Counted from the stretch's first letter, positions 6,553 through 15,631 are shown. The stretch is DNA of 32,570 bases from G020353115 sp964389685 (GCA_964389685.1 CAYMFM010000044.1:1-32570), one strand, 5' to 3'. The notes: generated from the letters alone by a model not told the origin. Made by a program: numbers and translations.

Positions 6553-8676
6553 TTAATAGATTATTGATTTAACCTTTGTACCGCCTTTCTGGGATGACAG
6601 GATCACCTGTAAAGGAACATCCCCTTCAACGGCAATTACCCATTTCACCACCCGTCCGGGTCCGGTCTGTTTCTCTCCGGGCTGGTCATAACTTACACGT
6701 TGTCTCATGTACCGGTACATCATGGGTGAGTAGGGTGTAATGCTTCTTTGTCGGGCTTGACTGGTGGAGGGTTGCTCCCTCCTGGGTCTGTATCCCGGGA
6801 TTCTCATTTTCCCTTCCAGCACTCCCAATTTCTGATAAGGTGTACCCTGAAGAAAGGTTATTTTATCACGATCGCCCGCCAGCCAGATCACATCAGGCCG
6901 GTTGCCTGCCAGCTCCGCTCCCTGGCCAATATGTGTTGCCAGTTTACCCTGGTTCTCAACATTAACCGTAACCTCAACCACCTTATATTTACCAGTTCCA
7001 CTACCTTTCTTTACAACAACATTATCTTCATTACCTGAAGCGGTAGCCATCTGAGCTTTATTGGTAGTGTAAAGGATTTTCGCTGTTGCATCCGTAATCT
7101 CTACCTCCGGGAGCAGAGTAGCCCGGAATAATTCGAACTGCCAGTGTTTTTCACATACATTGATCAAGGGTGTTCCCGGAAAGGCATTGTTCGTTCCAAC
7201 GGGTGATTTCCATCCGCCAATCTCTCCCTCACCCAATTCGGGATGATTAAAAGGTTTCCAATCGATAAAATAATCTCCTCCGTAATGTTCGTCCTGATAG
7301 TTCAGCAGTTCTCTGTTCCGGTTCAAATAAGCATCGTCCCCTTCAAATTGAGGAAAACCATCGATATCATTCATGGGATTCCATAGTTCAGTAGTCACGG
7401 AATAAAGGCCATATTGCATATACATCCAGTCGGATGCCATTCCGTAGTTGTATCGCTGATCCCTCTCCTCATTATAGCTTACTCTCCATCCACGAGGCAA
7501 TTCATATCCCCGCTGTTTTGCATATTTATTAGCTGAAGTCTTTTGCAGCTCTTCCTTATAATGAGCCAGTGAATCCGGATACAACCAGGCTTTGGGCACT
7601 TCCTCCCCAAGGATTTCCAGGTACTTTTTCCCCATGATCATGTCCATTACAGCCACATCTTTGGGATGCAGATTTTGGTGGGGTGAGGTACCCAGAGGCC
7701 TGTAAGTAAAGCCACCGGATGTATGATAATACTGTCCTATAAGGATGTTGGTGTGGTTTGTAAAAAATTCCGCGATTGCATGTGCTTCAGGTGATGAGGT
7801 TGGGTATTTGCCGCTACCACCCTGCATACCATCCTCCCTGAACCACACTTCCGGGAAATTCCGGTTTACATCGATACCCCTCTCTGAATCTTCTCCCCGC
7901 TTACCATCCTTATCGTTGTCCTTATCTTCGGTTATCACGGAATACCTTTCTAACGTTGTTTTTTCATTATTACCGAGTCTTACCATTAACCTCGGATCCA
8001 TGTCATCTTTCACATACCTGCCGTTGGGGTCTTTATAACGGAATTGTGTGTAATAACCATCACCGTTCAGGTCATCCGGGCCATCCTCATTGATCTTTCC
8101 ATCCCCATCATTGTCTACTTTCTCGCTGTTTTGCCGCTGGGCAATTCCCACTTCCACACTATTATAGACACCATCCGGATTAACGACCGGGCAGATGTAG
8201 AACACTTTCCTGTCAATAAGCTCCTTTATTTGAGGGTCTGTTTCATAACCGGCAACCAGTTTATCAATGATGTAGAGACAAACTTCAGTTCCTGTATATT
8301 CATTTCCATGCATGCTGGCACAGATCCATTGTCCTGGTTTCCCCTGGTGCGATTTCATAGCTGGCACATTTTTAATCCCCTCCTTTCTTATATTCCGCAA
8401 ATCAATATGCCCGTCGAGGGTGGTTCCTGTCTGCAAATTGGTAATCACCAGCACATAAATCGTCCGGTCAAAATTGCTTTTACCAATTTCAATTAATTCC
8501 GTAATGGAAGGATACGCCTTTGCAATATCCTTCAGGTACTTCACAGTGCCCGTATATCCGTGGTACTTATCAAAGGATATGGGTACTTTTTGACCTGAGC
8601 AAACATTGAACTGGACTGTACCATACAGAAGGAACAGTCCAATGAGCATTAAAAGCTTCAAATGACGATTTCCCAT
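6553..8676 (-). CDS. secreted M14 zinc carboxypeptidase
   Basis: A 707-residue M14-family metallopeptidase with a hydrophobic signal sequence (about residues 6-28). Zinc ligands are H123 and E126 (MHGNEYTG) and H318 (YYHTSG); DVNRNFPE (269-276) is the substrate-carboxylate motif and E430 (TTELWNP) the catalytic glutamate. Acidic calcium-type repeats interrupt the fold at 188-198 (DNDGDGKINED), 202-207 (DLNGDG) and 251-263. The C-terminal 200 residues form a beta-rich tail with a Pro/Arg/Gln-rich linker near 625-660. It is the first gene of the pair and diverges from the YdeI-family gene. M14 enzymes release C-terminal amino acids; the exact substrate cannot be read from sequence. Confidence 0.93.
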   Translation of the reverse strand: MGNRHLKLLMLIGLFLLYGTVQFNVCSGQKVPISFDKYHGYTGTVKYLKDIAKAYPSITELIEIGKSNFDRTIYVLVITNLQTGTTLDGHIDLRNIRKEGIKNVPAMKSHQGKPGQWICASMHGNEYTGTEVCLYIIDKLVAGYETDPQIKELIDRKVFYICPVVNPDGVYNSVEVGIAQRQNSEKVDNDGDGKINEDGPDDLNGDGYYTQFRYKDPNGRYVKDDMDPRLMVRLGNNEKTTLERYSVITEDKDNDKDGKRGEDSERGIDVNRNFPEVWFREDGMQGGSGKYPTSSPEAHAIAEFFTNHTNILIGQYYHTSGGFTYRPLGTSPHQNLHPKDVAVMDMIMGKKYLEILGEEVPKAWLYPDSLAHYKEELQKTSANKYAKQRGYELPRGWRVSYNEERDQRYNYGMASDWMYMQYGLYSVTTELWNPMNDIDGFPQFEGDDAYLNRNRELLNYQDEHYGGDYFIDWKPFNHPELGEGEIGGWKSPVGTNNAFPGTPLINVCEKHWQFELFRATLLPEVEITDATAKILYTTNKAQMATASGNEDNVVVKKGSGTGKYKVVEVTVNVENQGKLATHIGQGAELAGNRPDVIWLAGDRDKITFLQGTPYQKLGVLEGKMRIPGYRPRREQPSTSQARQRSITPYSPMMYRYMRQRVSYDQPGEKQTGPGRVVKWVIAVEGDVPLQVILSSQKGGTKVKSIIY

Positions 8677-8790
8677 AATTAAACTCTCCCTGAATTTTAA
8701 AAGTTAGAAATGACTTTGAGTTGTTGAATGTAAAGAATTAAAAGTAACAATTATATAACAGTTGTACTATGATGAAAAACATATTTGTCA

Positions 8791-8827
8791 TAATTCGCAA
8801 CCCGATTTCAATTCGGGTTGCGAATTA
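8791..8827. repeat. perfect 15-bp inverted repeat (hairpin)
   Basis: Arms TAATTCGCAACCCGA (8791-8805) and TCGGGTTGCGAATTA (8813-8827) are perfectly complementary around a 7-nt loop. It lies between two divergent genes, and its right arm contains the TTG of the putative plus-strand promoter. It could be an operator, a mobile hairpin repeat or an RNA structure; no T-run follows it. Confidence 0.85.
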
Positions 8828-8850
8828 CTCTCACAAAACATATATATTTG
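8818..8850 (+). promoter_or_regulatory. candidate promoter (TTG-N22-TATATTTG)
   Basis: TTG at 8818-8820 and TATATTTG at 8843-8850 match the Bacteroidota consensus with a 22-bp spacer. The -7 element ends 4 bp before the ATG at 8855, which would make the transcript leaderless or nearly so. Confidence 0.45.
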
Positions 8851-8854
8851 TTCT

Positions 8855-9430
8855 ATGGAAAGAAACAGTGAGATCTACTGCACAAACCGATCTGAGTGGC
8901 GCAAGTGGCTTACAAAAAATCATAATAAAGAGAAAGAGGTCTGGTTAATCTATTATAAGAAACACACCGGCAAACCAAGAGTTTCCTACGACGATGCTGT
9001 TGAAGAAGCCATCTGCTTCGGATGGATTGACAGCACCATCCAGCGAATGGATGACGAGAGATACAGGCAAAGATTCACACCCAGGAACAGGGATAGTAAA
9101 TGGTCAGCACACAATGTCAGAAGGGCAAACAAGATGATACGTGAAGGAAAAATTATGAAAGAAGGTCTGGCGCTCTTCGAAGAATGGAAAGCAACCGGTA
9201 AAGCGCCGGTATCAAGAGAGAACATGCGGGAAGAACCCATTCCGCCGCACCAACTGATTCAGGCCCTGAAAAAGAATCGAGAAGCGTTGGATCATTTCAA
9301 TCAACTTGCTCCCTCGCACAAAAGGAACTATATCCTGTGGATCAACGATGCAAAAAAAGTGGAAACAAGAAACCGTAGAATTGACAAAGCAGTTGTGATG
9401 CTTGAAAAGAACATTAAATCGTTTATGTAA
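8855..9430 (+). CDS. YdeI/OmpD-associated family protein
   Basis: A 191-residue protein of the YdeI/OmpD-associated family (COG4430 type). Typical blocks are WLIYYKKHTGKP near residues 29-40, AICFGWIDSTIQRMDDE near 50-66, RFTPRNRDSKWS near 71-82 and the C-terminal APSHKRNYILWINDAKK. The family is soluble and of uncertain biochemical function. I chose ATG 8855 because the frame upstream runs through the 37-bp hairpin and gives a peptide unlike the family, while MERNSEIYC leads straight into the conserved part. The methyltransferase gene begins 29 bp downstream, probably in one transcript. Confidence 0.85.
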   Translation: MERNSEIYCTNRSEWRKWLTKNHNKEKEVWLIYYKKHTGKPRVSYDDAVEEAICFGWIDSTIQRMDDERYRQRFTPRNRDSKWSAHNVRRANKMIREGKIMKEGLALFEEWKATGKAPVSRENMREEPIPPHQLIQALKKNREALDHFNQLAPSHKRNYILWINDAKKVETRNRRIDKAVVMLEKNIKSFM

Positions 9431-9459
9431 CTTAATCCGTGATGCTATTCACATAGAGT

Positions 9460-10218
9460 ATGATGAAGAAACAATGGTATGAGGAACTTTTTCAGAACTA
9501 CGCTGAAAATTATGATAAGGAACCGTATACAAAAGGGACAACCGGTGAGGTGGACTTTATTGAAAAAGAGATAACCTTCAACAAAACAGTGAAAATCCTG
9601 GATATTGGTTGTGGAACCGGCAGGCATGCTATCGAGCTGGCAAAAAGGGGCTATGCAGTTACGGGAGTGGATCTGGCAGAATCACAGTTAGCCAGGGCAA
9701 GGGAGAAAGCTGAAATGGAAAACGTACGTGTGAATTTTCAGCAGGCTGATGCAAGGAACCTTGCCTTTTCGGATGAGTTTGACCTGGTAATCATAATCTG
9801 TGAAGGGGGCTTCTCCCTCATGGAGACGGATGAAATGAACTATGCCATCCTGAAGAACGCATACACCGCTCTCAAAAAAGGAGGGAAACTGATTTTTACC
9901 TGCCTGAATGCCCTGTTCCCTCTCTTCCATTCAATAAAGGAGTTCATGGAGAAGAACGACCAGAAATCAGGGAATAATACCTTTGATCTGATGACCCTGC
10001 GTGATGCTTCAACCGTTGAATTCACCGATGATGCAGGCATTGTAAGAAAATTGAAATGCAACGAACGATATTTTGTCCCTTCAGAAATAACCTGGTACCT
10101 CAAATCCCTGCATTTTAAAAAAATCGGAATTTTTGGATGCAAACTGGGGAATTTCAGCAGAGAAGAGGCCCTTACAACGAAAGATTTCGAGATGCTTGTT
10201 GTGGTGGAGAAAAGTTGA
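9460..10218 (+). CDS. class I SAM-dependent methyltransferase
   Basis: A 252-residue class I methyltransferase. Motif I is ILDIGCGTGRH (residues 46-56), followed by an acidic residue ending the second strand (VTGVDLAES), then the QADARNLAF loop and FDLVIIICEGGFSLME as motif IV/V. The central FTCLNALFPLF segment and a C-terminal substrate-binding half complete a full-length enzyme. The methyl acceptor cannot be deduced. It follows the YdeI-family gene closely. The start is ATG 9460 or the adjacent ATG 9463. Confidence 0.88.
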   Translation: MMKKQWYEELFQNYAENYDKEPYTKGTTGEVDFIEKEITFNKTVKILDIGCGTGRHAIELAKRGYAVTGVDLAESQLARAREKAEMENVRVNFQQADARNLAFSDEFDLVIIICEGGFSLMETDEMNYAILKNAYTALKKGGKLIFTCLNALFPLFHSIKEFMEKNDQKSGNNTFDLMTLRDASTVEFTDDAGIVRKLKCNERYFVPSEITWYLKSLHFKKIGIFGCKLGNFSREEALTTKDFEMLVVVEKS

Positions 10219-10317
10219 CAGGAAGGGAATTGGTGAGTGTAATGAGGAGAGAAGTGAGTGGTGAGGTGGAACAGTTATATGTTATGCCAAATGAAATTTA
10301 GAACCTGGTTATCAAAA

Positions 10318-12249
10318 ATGAAAAAAGTACTCCTCTGGAGTTTAGTAATTGTTGCTTTATGGTTGCTATACATGGTTATAAACCTCAAACCAGGTAATAA
10401 ACCTTTATCTCCACAAATAACTTTTTTGCAAAATCAGCCGGTGGTCGATGGTCTTCTGGACGAGAGCCTGAAAGAAATGTTGCCCAGACGAAAATATAAC
10501 TTCAGATTTAATATTAACTTTCTAAAAGGATCGGCAGGTTCAAATTACCGCATTGCATATGGAACCAATTTTATTTATCTCTACCTTGAAGCCAGCGCAG
10601 ATAGCCTTATTTGCCGTGACAGGGGCTATCAGAATGGCGACGGTTTCATTCTTACCATTTCGAATAGGATACCGGGTAAGAATAAAACGGATGAACATTA
10701 TGTGATGGGATTTTCATCTCAATACGAACCGAATCAGGAGTGGGCAAAAAAAGTTCTATGGAACTACAATGGAAATGTTATGCTCTACAGACTGCCTGAG
10801 GATGTTCTTTTTGAATACCAGGCAAAAGATGGCAGGATTGGATTTGAAGTTGTTATCCCATGGCCGATTATTTACCCCTATCACCCATTTTTATCAGCGG
10901 ATATTGGTTTTAACCTCTGGTTTGTAAAAGCACATCCTGGTAAACGTTTCCCGAATGTACAGGGTGTTGCCTTTGAGTTCCCCTCCGAAACCGGGGCAAG
11001 AAGGTATAGAAAAGTTGTTTTTGAACAGCCAAAAATTGATCAAGATTGTCAATCTTACCTGATACTTGATAAAAATCACTGTTTCCATGGTGAAAATATA
11101 CAATTCAATGCAACTGTTTTATCTGCCCAACCATTGAAAGAAAAGTTTCAAGTAGTTGTTTTTGATGAAAGTAAGGAGTTGGTTGCAAAAACGATATTCA
11201 CAATAGATACGGAGGTTGGAATATCAAATAACCGGTTTTTTTTCGATGCTCACGAAATATCACCGGGCAACTATAGTATTGAATGGTTGGGTACTGCAAG
11301 CAACTCATCGGGGAAATTGAACCTTACTGTTTTTCCTGAATTTGATTACACAACACTTGTTGAAAGACTGGAAAAGCTAAAAACAAATATCAAGGAAGGA
11401 AGTTACACCACTTTCAGGTTTTATATTGAAGAAATTGATCGAAAACTGAATAGGCTGAAAGATTATGAGAATTACCCTGAAGGTTTGACTGATATAACCG
11501 ATTTACTGGATTACCTTAAATTCATGGAGTCAGGTAAGGACACCATCTCGGCACAGACCGGTATCTTCAGAAGAGCATTCTGTTCTGAACTGGACAGTAC
11601 CCTGCGACCCTATAAAATAAAGATTCCTGAGAACTACAACAAATCCGAAAAATATCCACTGCTGGTTTTTTTACACGGAAGCGGGAGAACTGATGAAGAC
11701 ATGTTCGACAAGTACCATCGTTACCTCAGTCAGGACAATCTAATTCAAATTGCACCCAATGCAAGAGGAGTATCTCACTATTATGGAACACCAGAAGCTC
11801 AATTCGACATCAAAGAGGCAATTCAGGATGCTATCCAAAATTATAGTGTAGATACAGCAAATATCTTTCTTACAGGCTTCTCAATGGGTGGTTATGGTGT
11901 TTACCGTACATACTTTGAAAATCCAGGATTGTTTAAAGGATTGGCAATATTTTCAGGGATGCCTAAAGTTGGTCTGTTAAGAAAATCCAGAAAAGGGGAA
12001 TACCCGAATTTCCTCAAAAAGAAGAACTATGAAAAACTGACCGGTGTGCCGATCTTTATTTACCATGGAAAGAATGACCTGAATTGTCCCTTTGAACTAA
12101 CCAGGAAATTTGTTGATAAACTATTGGATTCAGATGCAAGTGTTCAAATGGCTTTCAATGAAGGTACCGGCCATTCTTCACCTGATAAAAGGGAAATATT
12201 AATCCAGTATTACAGCTGGTTAAACAGGTTGATAGCATTAAATGAGTGA
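10318..12249 (+). CDS. membrane-anchored CBM9-like / alpha-beta hydrolase protein
   Basis: A two-part protein of about 643 residues. ATG 10318 opens a typical signal anchor (MKKVLLWSLVIVALWLL); ATG 10291 and 10258 are in frame but the latter lies in a repetitive GTGAG tract. The N-terminal part (from QPVVDGLLDESL, then IAYGTNFIYLYLEA and GFEVVIPWPI) has the pattern of family 9 carbohydrate-binding/DOMON-like domains. The C-terminal 210 residues are an esterase-type alpha/beta hydrolase: LLVFLHGSG oxyanion strand, nucleophile Ser in GFSMGG, Asp in GKNDLNCP and His in GTGHSS. Such hydrolases include feruloyl/acetyl esterases and dipeptidyl-peptidase-like enzymes. A role in extracellular polysaccharide or ester breakdown is likely, with the substrate unknown. 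Confidence 0.8.
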   Translation: MKKVLLWSLVIVALWLLYMVINLKPGNKPLSPQITFLQNQPVVDGLLDESLKEMLPRRKYNFRFNINFLKGSAGSNYRIAYGTNFIYLYLEASADSLICRDRGYQNGDGFILTISNRIPGKNKTDEHYVMGFSSQYEPNQEWAKKVLWNYNGNVMLYRLPEDVLFEYQAKDGRIGFEVVIPWPIIYPYHPFLSADIGFNLWFVKAHPGKRFPNVQGVAFEFPSETGARRYRKVVFEQPKIDQDCQSYLILDKNHCFHGENIQFNATVLSAQPLKEKFQVVVFDESKELVAKTIFTIDTEVGISNNRFFFDAHEISPGNYSIEWLGTASNSSGKLNLTVFPEFDYTTLVERLEKLKTNIKEGSYTTFRFYIEEIDRKLNRLKDYENYPEGLTDITDLLDYLKFMESGKDTISAQTGIFRRAFCSELDSTLRPYKIKIPENYNKSEKYPLLVFLHGSGRTDEDMFDKYHRYLSQDNLIQIAPNARGVSHYYGTPEAQFDIKEAIQDAIQNYSVDTANIFLTGFSMGGYGVYRTYFENPGLFKGLAIFSGMPKVGLLRKSRKGEYPNFLKKKNYEKLTGVPIFIYHGKNDLNCPFELTRKFVDKLLDSDASVQMAFNEGTGHSSPDKREILIQYYSWLNRLIALNE

Positions 12250-12280
12250 CAGGTGCCAGGGTAACATTGTTCAACGTTCC

Positions 12281-12310
12281 ATCCTGACAATCATAAAATT
12301 CGGTCAGGAT
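12281..12310. repeat. 8-bp inverted repeat upstream of small membrane gene
   Basis: ATCCTGAC (12281-12288) and GTCAGGAT (12303-12310) are perfect inverted arms with a 14-bp spacer, 43 bp before the ATG at 12353. It may be a weak terminator for the hydrolase gene or an operator; the T-run needed for a good terminator is missing. Confidence 0.4.
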
Positions 12311-12352
12311 TTCTAAGAAACGATACAACAAAAGAAAATAAATTCGACGAAA

Positions 12353-12811
12353 ATGAGCTTACAGGAATACCTTCTTCCCTACATCATGTCAAATGCTGTA
12401 GGGCTGCTATTAATCTATATCTGTTACCGGTGGTTCAGAGCAGGACGGATCCTATTTGGTCTGATATTTCTTGCTGCAGGCGTTTTCAATTTTTATATTA
12501 CCTGTAAATCGCCCGAAATTTATGTTGACGTGTATGGAGCATCTGCAGTGTTTTCGTTTTATAAAAACTTCATCTACGGTTTTTTCAACCAACATGTAGC
12601 GTTATTTGTCCGGTTGATAGCGATTGGACAGGTAACCGTGGGAATCCTGCTGTTCACGCGTAAGGTGTACTTTAAGATCGGAATTGCCGGTGGGGTACTT
12701 TTTCTTTTGGCCATTTCTCCCCTGGGGATTGGATCAGCGTTCCCCTGTACGGTATTCATGGCGATTGGTCTTTATCTGCTTTACCGGAATAAAATGAAAA
12801 ATGAAACGTAA
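12353..12811 (+). CDS. DoxX-like four-TM membrane protein
   Basis: A 152-residue membrane protein with about four helices (near residues 10-24, 31-49, 84-100 and 106-145). The pattern FFNQHVALFVRLIAIGQVTVGILLF, then ISPLGIGSAFPC, resembles the DoxX/DoxX-like family, though the match is by eye and loose. DoxX proteins are small integral membrane proteins linked in some bacteria to redox or quinone processes. It sits between the hydrolase and the kinase-lyase fusion on the same strand, with 39 bp to the latter. Confidence 0.65.
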   Translation: MSLQEYLLPYIMSNAVGLLLIYICYRWFRAGRILFGLIFLAAGVFNFYITCKSPEIYVDVYGASAVFSFYKNFIYGFFNQHVALFVRLIAIGQVTVGILLFTRKVYFKIGIAGGVLFLLAISPLGIGSAFPCTVFMAIGLYLLYRNKMKNET

Positions 12812-12850
12812 CTTTACAGTCATTCACGTTCAAAAGATTAATTTCCATTG

Positions 12851-15145
12851 ATGGAGAAAGATGCAATAGCTGATTTTATTCTGAAAAACTACGGTCTGCA
12901 AGGAGACATTACCCCCCTGGGTAGTTACATTGACACGAATTTCATGCTTGTAACGGATCAGGGGAATAAGTACATCTTCAAACTCTCATCTCCAACCGAC
13001 TCAATAGAATTTCTTAAGGAGCAAAGCAGGATCCTGGTTGCCCTTGCCAGCAAACTGGGTCCGGGCAGGCATGTCCCCTGTGTGGTTCCATCCCGGGATA
13101 ACCTGGAAATTGTGCCTTATAAGGCATCCGATGGAAAAACGGTAAATGGCCGGTTACTCAGTTTCATCGAAGGGGAATTTTTTGCAAACGTGGCTCACTC
13201 ATCCAAAATCCTGTTTGATCTCGGTGTATTTCTTGGAGAAATGGATCAGATCCTTCAAAAAGCAACAACATCCCACATTGCAGATCGCAAGCTTTTCTGG
13301 GACCTTCAGAACTTTCCCGATATCGAAGAGTATATCATTTGCGTTGAAGAGGTTTCTATTCGCCGGTTAGTCCGTTATTTCCTTCTTCAATTTCGTAGCA
13401 TTGTGCAACCGGTTTTACGGGATTTAAGAAAACAGGTCATTCATAATGATGCAAACGACTGGAACCTGCTGATCAGGGAAGGCATGGTTACCGGCATCAT
13501 TGATTTTGGAGACATGGTTCTCTCTCAGACCGTCAATGAATTGGCGATTGCTCTGACTTATGCAATCATGGGCACGAAAGACCTCATAGGCACGGCTATT
13601 GAGGTAATCAGGGGATATCATTCCGTTTTACCACTCGAGGAAAGAGAAATCCGGTTGCTCTATTATCTCATTGCAACCAGGTTGTCAATCAGTCTCTGCA
13701 TGTCAGCCCGGACAAAAAAAGCAGATCCATCCAATAAATACGCTTCCATCAGTGGAAAACCTGCTACTGATCTCTTAACCCGGTGGATTGAGATCAGCCC
13801 ACTACATGCAACGAACAGGTTCATGGAAGCGTGCGGACATTCCCTGCCCGGGGAAGGAGATCACACCTTGCATTTGAAAAAACGTCAAACGTTTATAAGT
13901 TCCGCTCTCAGCCTGAGCTATGACGAACCAATCCGGATGGTGAAAGCAGCATTTCAATACATGTACGATGACCGGGGAAACACCTACCTCGATTGTGTTA
14001 ATAACATTTGTCATGTTGGACATTGCCATCCACGGGTGGTTGAAGCGGGACAGAAGCAGATGGCAAACCTGAACACAAACACGCGGTATCTTTTTGATGA
14101 ATTGAGCCACTATTCAGAAAAACTGTGTGCTACATTCCCTGGTGAACTGAACAAAGTTTTCTTTGTAAACTCAGGAAGCGCAGCAACTGACCTGGCATTG
14201 CGATTAGCCAGGACCCACACGAACCGGGAGAGAATCATTGTGGTGGATCATGCGTACCACGGAAATATCTCCTCTGCGATAGAGATCAGCCCGTACAAGT
14301 TTGATGGGAAGGGTGGCATGGGTTGTGTTCCCACAACTCTTAAAACGATGATACCAGACACCTTCCGGGGGAGGTACCGGAAGGAAGATCCCGATGCCGG
14401 GTATAAATATGCTGCTGATGTTGAAGCTATCATCGGGAGATCAGAACAGCAGGGAAAGCATGTAGCTGCTTTTATCTGCGAATCCATCATTGGTTGCGGG
14501 GGCCAGGTAATGTTACCTCCGGGTTACCTTCAGGAAGTATACCGAATGACAAGAGAAAAAGGAGGAATTTGTATTGCAGATGAAGTGCAGGTAGGATTTG
14601 GCCGGGTGGGTTCAGCTTTCTGGGGATTTGAACTTCAGGATGTTGTGCCGGATATTGTTATCCTGGGCAAACCGATGGGCAATGGACATCCCCTGTCTGC
14701 TGTGATAACAACCAAAACCATAGCCCGTTCGTTCGAAAATGGAATGGAATTCTTCAGCTCTTTTGGTGGAAACCCGGTTTCATGTGCCATAGGAGAGGCT
14801 GTTCTGGATGTGATCATAGAAGAAGGGCTCCGGGAAAATGCGCTGGAAACAGGAAATTTTTTGCAATCCGGATTGATTGAAATGCAAAAAAAATATCCAA
14901 TAATTGGAGATGTCAGGGGATCCGGACTCTTTATTGGTATCGAATTTGTGTTGAATAGAGAAAGCCTTAAACCGGCTACAAGGGAGACCAAAAGAATTGT
15001 TGAGGAGATGAAAAAAAGGAAAATTCTGGTAAGTACAGATGGCCCTTACCAGAATGTGATTAAATTTAAGCCCCCAATGGTTTTTTCCCTCGGGAATGCA
15101 GGCTGTTTTTTAAATAACCTTGCTGATGTCCTCAAGAAATTTTAA
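12851..15145 (+). CDS. APH-type kinase / ammonia phospho-lyase fusion
   Basis: A 764-residue fusion. Residues 1-330 are an aminoglycoside-phosphotransferase-fold kinase with HNDANDWN (198-205) and IIDFGD (216-221) as catalytic and metal motifs. Residues about 345-764 are a class III PLP enzyme: SGSAATDLAL (441-450), ADEVQ with D577, and PLP lysine K607 in GKPMGNGHP. That last motif is typical of the AGXT2L (ETNPPL/PHYKPL) ammonia phospho-lyases rather than ordinary aminotransferases. In animals a separate AGPHD1 kinase phosphorylates 5-hydroxylysine and AGXT2L enzymes eliminate ammonia and phosphate from phosphohydroxylysine or phosphoethanolamine. The fusion should carry out both steps on one amino alcohol. 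I start at ATG 12851 rather than TTG 12848. The next gene's ATG abuts its stop. Confidence 0.87.
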   Translation: MEKDAIADFILKNYGLQGDITPLGSYIDTNFMLVTDQGNKYIFKLSSPTDSIEFLKEQSRILVALASKLGPGRHVPCVVPSRDNLEIVPYKASDGKTVNGRLLSFIEGEFFANVAHSSKILFDLGVFLGEMDQILQKATTSHIADRKLFWDLQNFPDIEEYIICVEEVSIRRLVRYFLLQFRSIVQPVLRDLRKQVIHNDANDWNLLIREGMVTGIIDFGDMVLSQTVNELAIALTYAIMGTKDLIGTAIEVIRGYHSVLPLEEREIRLLYYLIATRLSISLCMSARTKKADPSNKYASISGKPATDLLTRWIEISPLHATNRFMEACGHSLPGEGDHTLHLKKRQTFISSALSLSYDEPIRMVKAAFQYMYDDRGNTYLDCVNNICHVGHCHPRVVEAGQKQMANLNTNTRYLFDELSHYSEKLCATFPGELNKVFFVNSGSAATDLALRLARTHTNRERIIVVDHAYHGNISSAIEISPYKFDGKGGMGCVPTTLKTMIPDTFRGRYRKEDPDAGYKYAADVEAIIGRSEQQGKHVAAFICESIIGCGGQVMLPPGYLQEVYRMTREKGGICIADEVQVGFGRVGSAFWGFELQDVVPDIVILGKPMGNGHPLSAVITTKTIARSFENGMEFFSSFGGNPVSCAIGEAVLDVIIEEGLRENALETGNFLQSGLIEMQKKYPIIGDVRGSGLFIGIEFVLNRESLKPATRETKRIVEEMKKRKILVSTDGPYQNVIKFKPPMVFSLGNAGCFLNNLADVLKKF

Positions 15146-15631
15146 ATGTTGTTATTCATGAAGCTATTTCGTATTTCATTCCCGGCTTTTGTATTGCTTT
15201 TTTTTATGGTTTCAGCTGATTTGGCAGAGACTACCGTTGTTATTCAATTCCATAATATCAGGGGTGAGGAGGGAAACATGTTGATCTCGATGTATGACGC
15301 TCCGAACCAATTCCCATACCAGCCGAAGTGGAAGTATATGATATCAAAATCCAGGTTAATGGAGCAGGGTAACCGGTTTCACATCAAAGAAGTTATATCC
15401 GGAAAGTACGCCATTGCTATTTTCGATGATGAAAACTGTGATACGGTAATGCAAAAGAATTTCCTGGGTATTCCAAAAGAGGGCTACGGGTTTTCAAACA
15501 ATCCCAAACCGTCCATCAAAGGAGCTCCAGCTTTTGAGGACTGTACATTTGCTGTAAGTGAAGGGGCAGAGAACCTCGTTGAGATTGAGCTGCAATATCT
15601 ATTCAGAAAGCCGGATGAAGAGATTCATTAG
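15146..15631 (+). CDS. DUF2141 exported protein
   Basis: A 161-residue secreted protein of the DUF2141 family. A signal peptide (about residues 5-26) is followed by beta strands (TTVVIQFHNIRGEEG, then MLISMYD), YAIAIFDDENCD and the family signature NFLGIPKEGYGFSNNP. The fold is a small periplasmic or extracellular beta-sandwich of unknown function. Its ATG directly follows the stop of the kinase-lyase gene (TAAATG), so they are translationally coupled; ATG 15158 is an alternative start that gives a cleaner signal peptide. The sulfatase gene follows 38 bp later. Confidence 0.88.
   Translation: MLLFMKLFRISFPAFVLLFFMVSADLAETTVVIQFHNIRGEEGNMLISMYDAPNQFPYQPKWKYMISKSRLMEQGNRFHIKEVISGKYAIAIFDDENCDTVMQKNFLGIPKEGYGFSNNPKPSIKGAPAFEDCTFAVSEGAENLVEIELQYLFRKPDEEIH

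Noticed and set aside
8762..8854. N-terminal extension of the YdeI-family gene
   Set aside because: It runs through the 37-bp hairpin and encodes Cys-rich sequence unlike the family; ATG 8855 is preferred.
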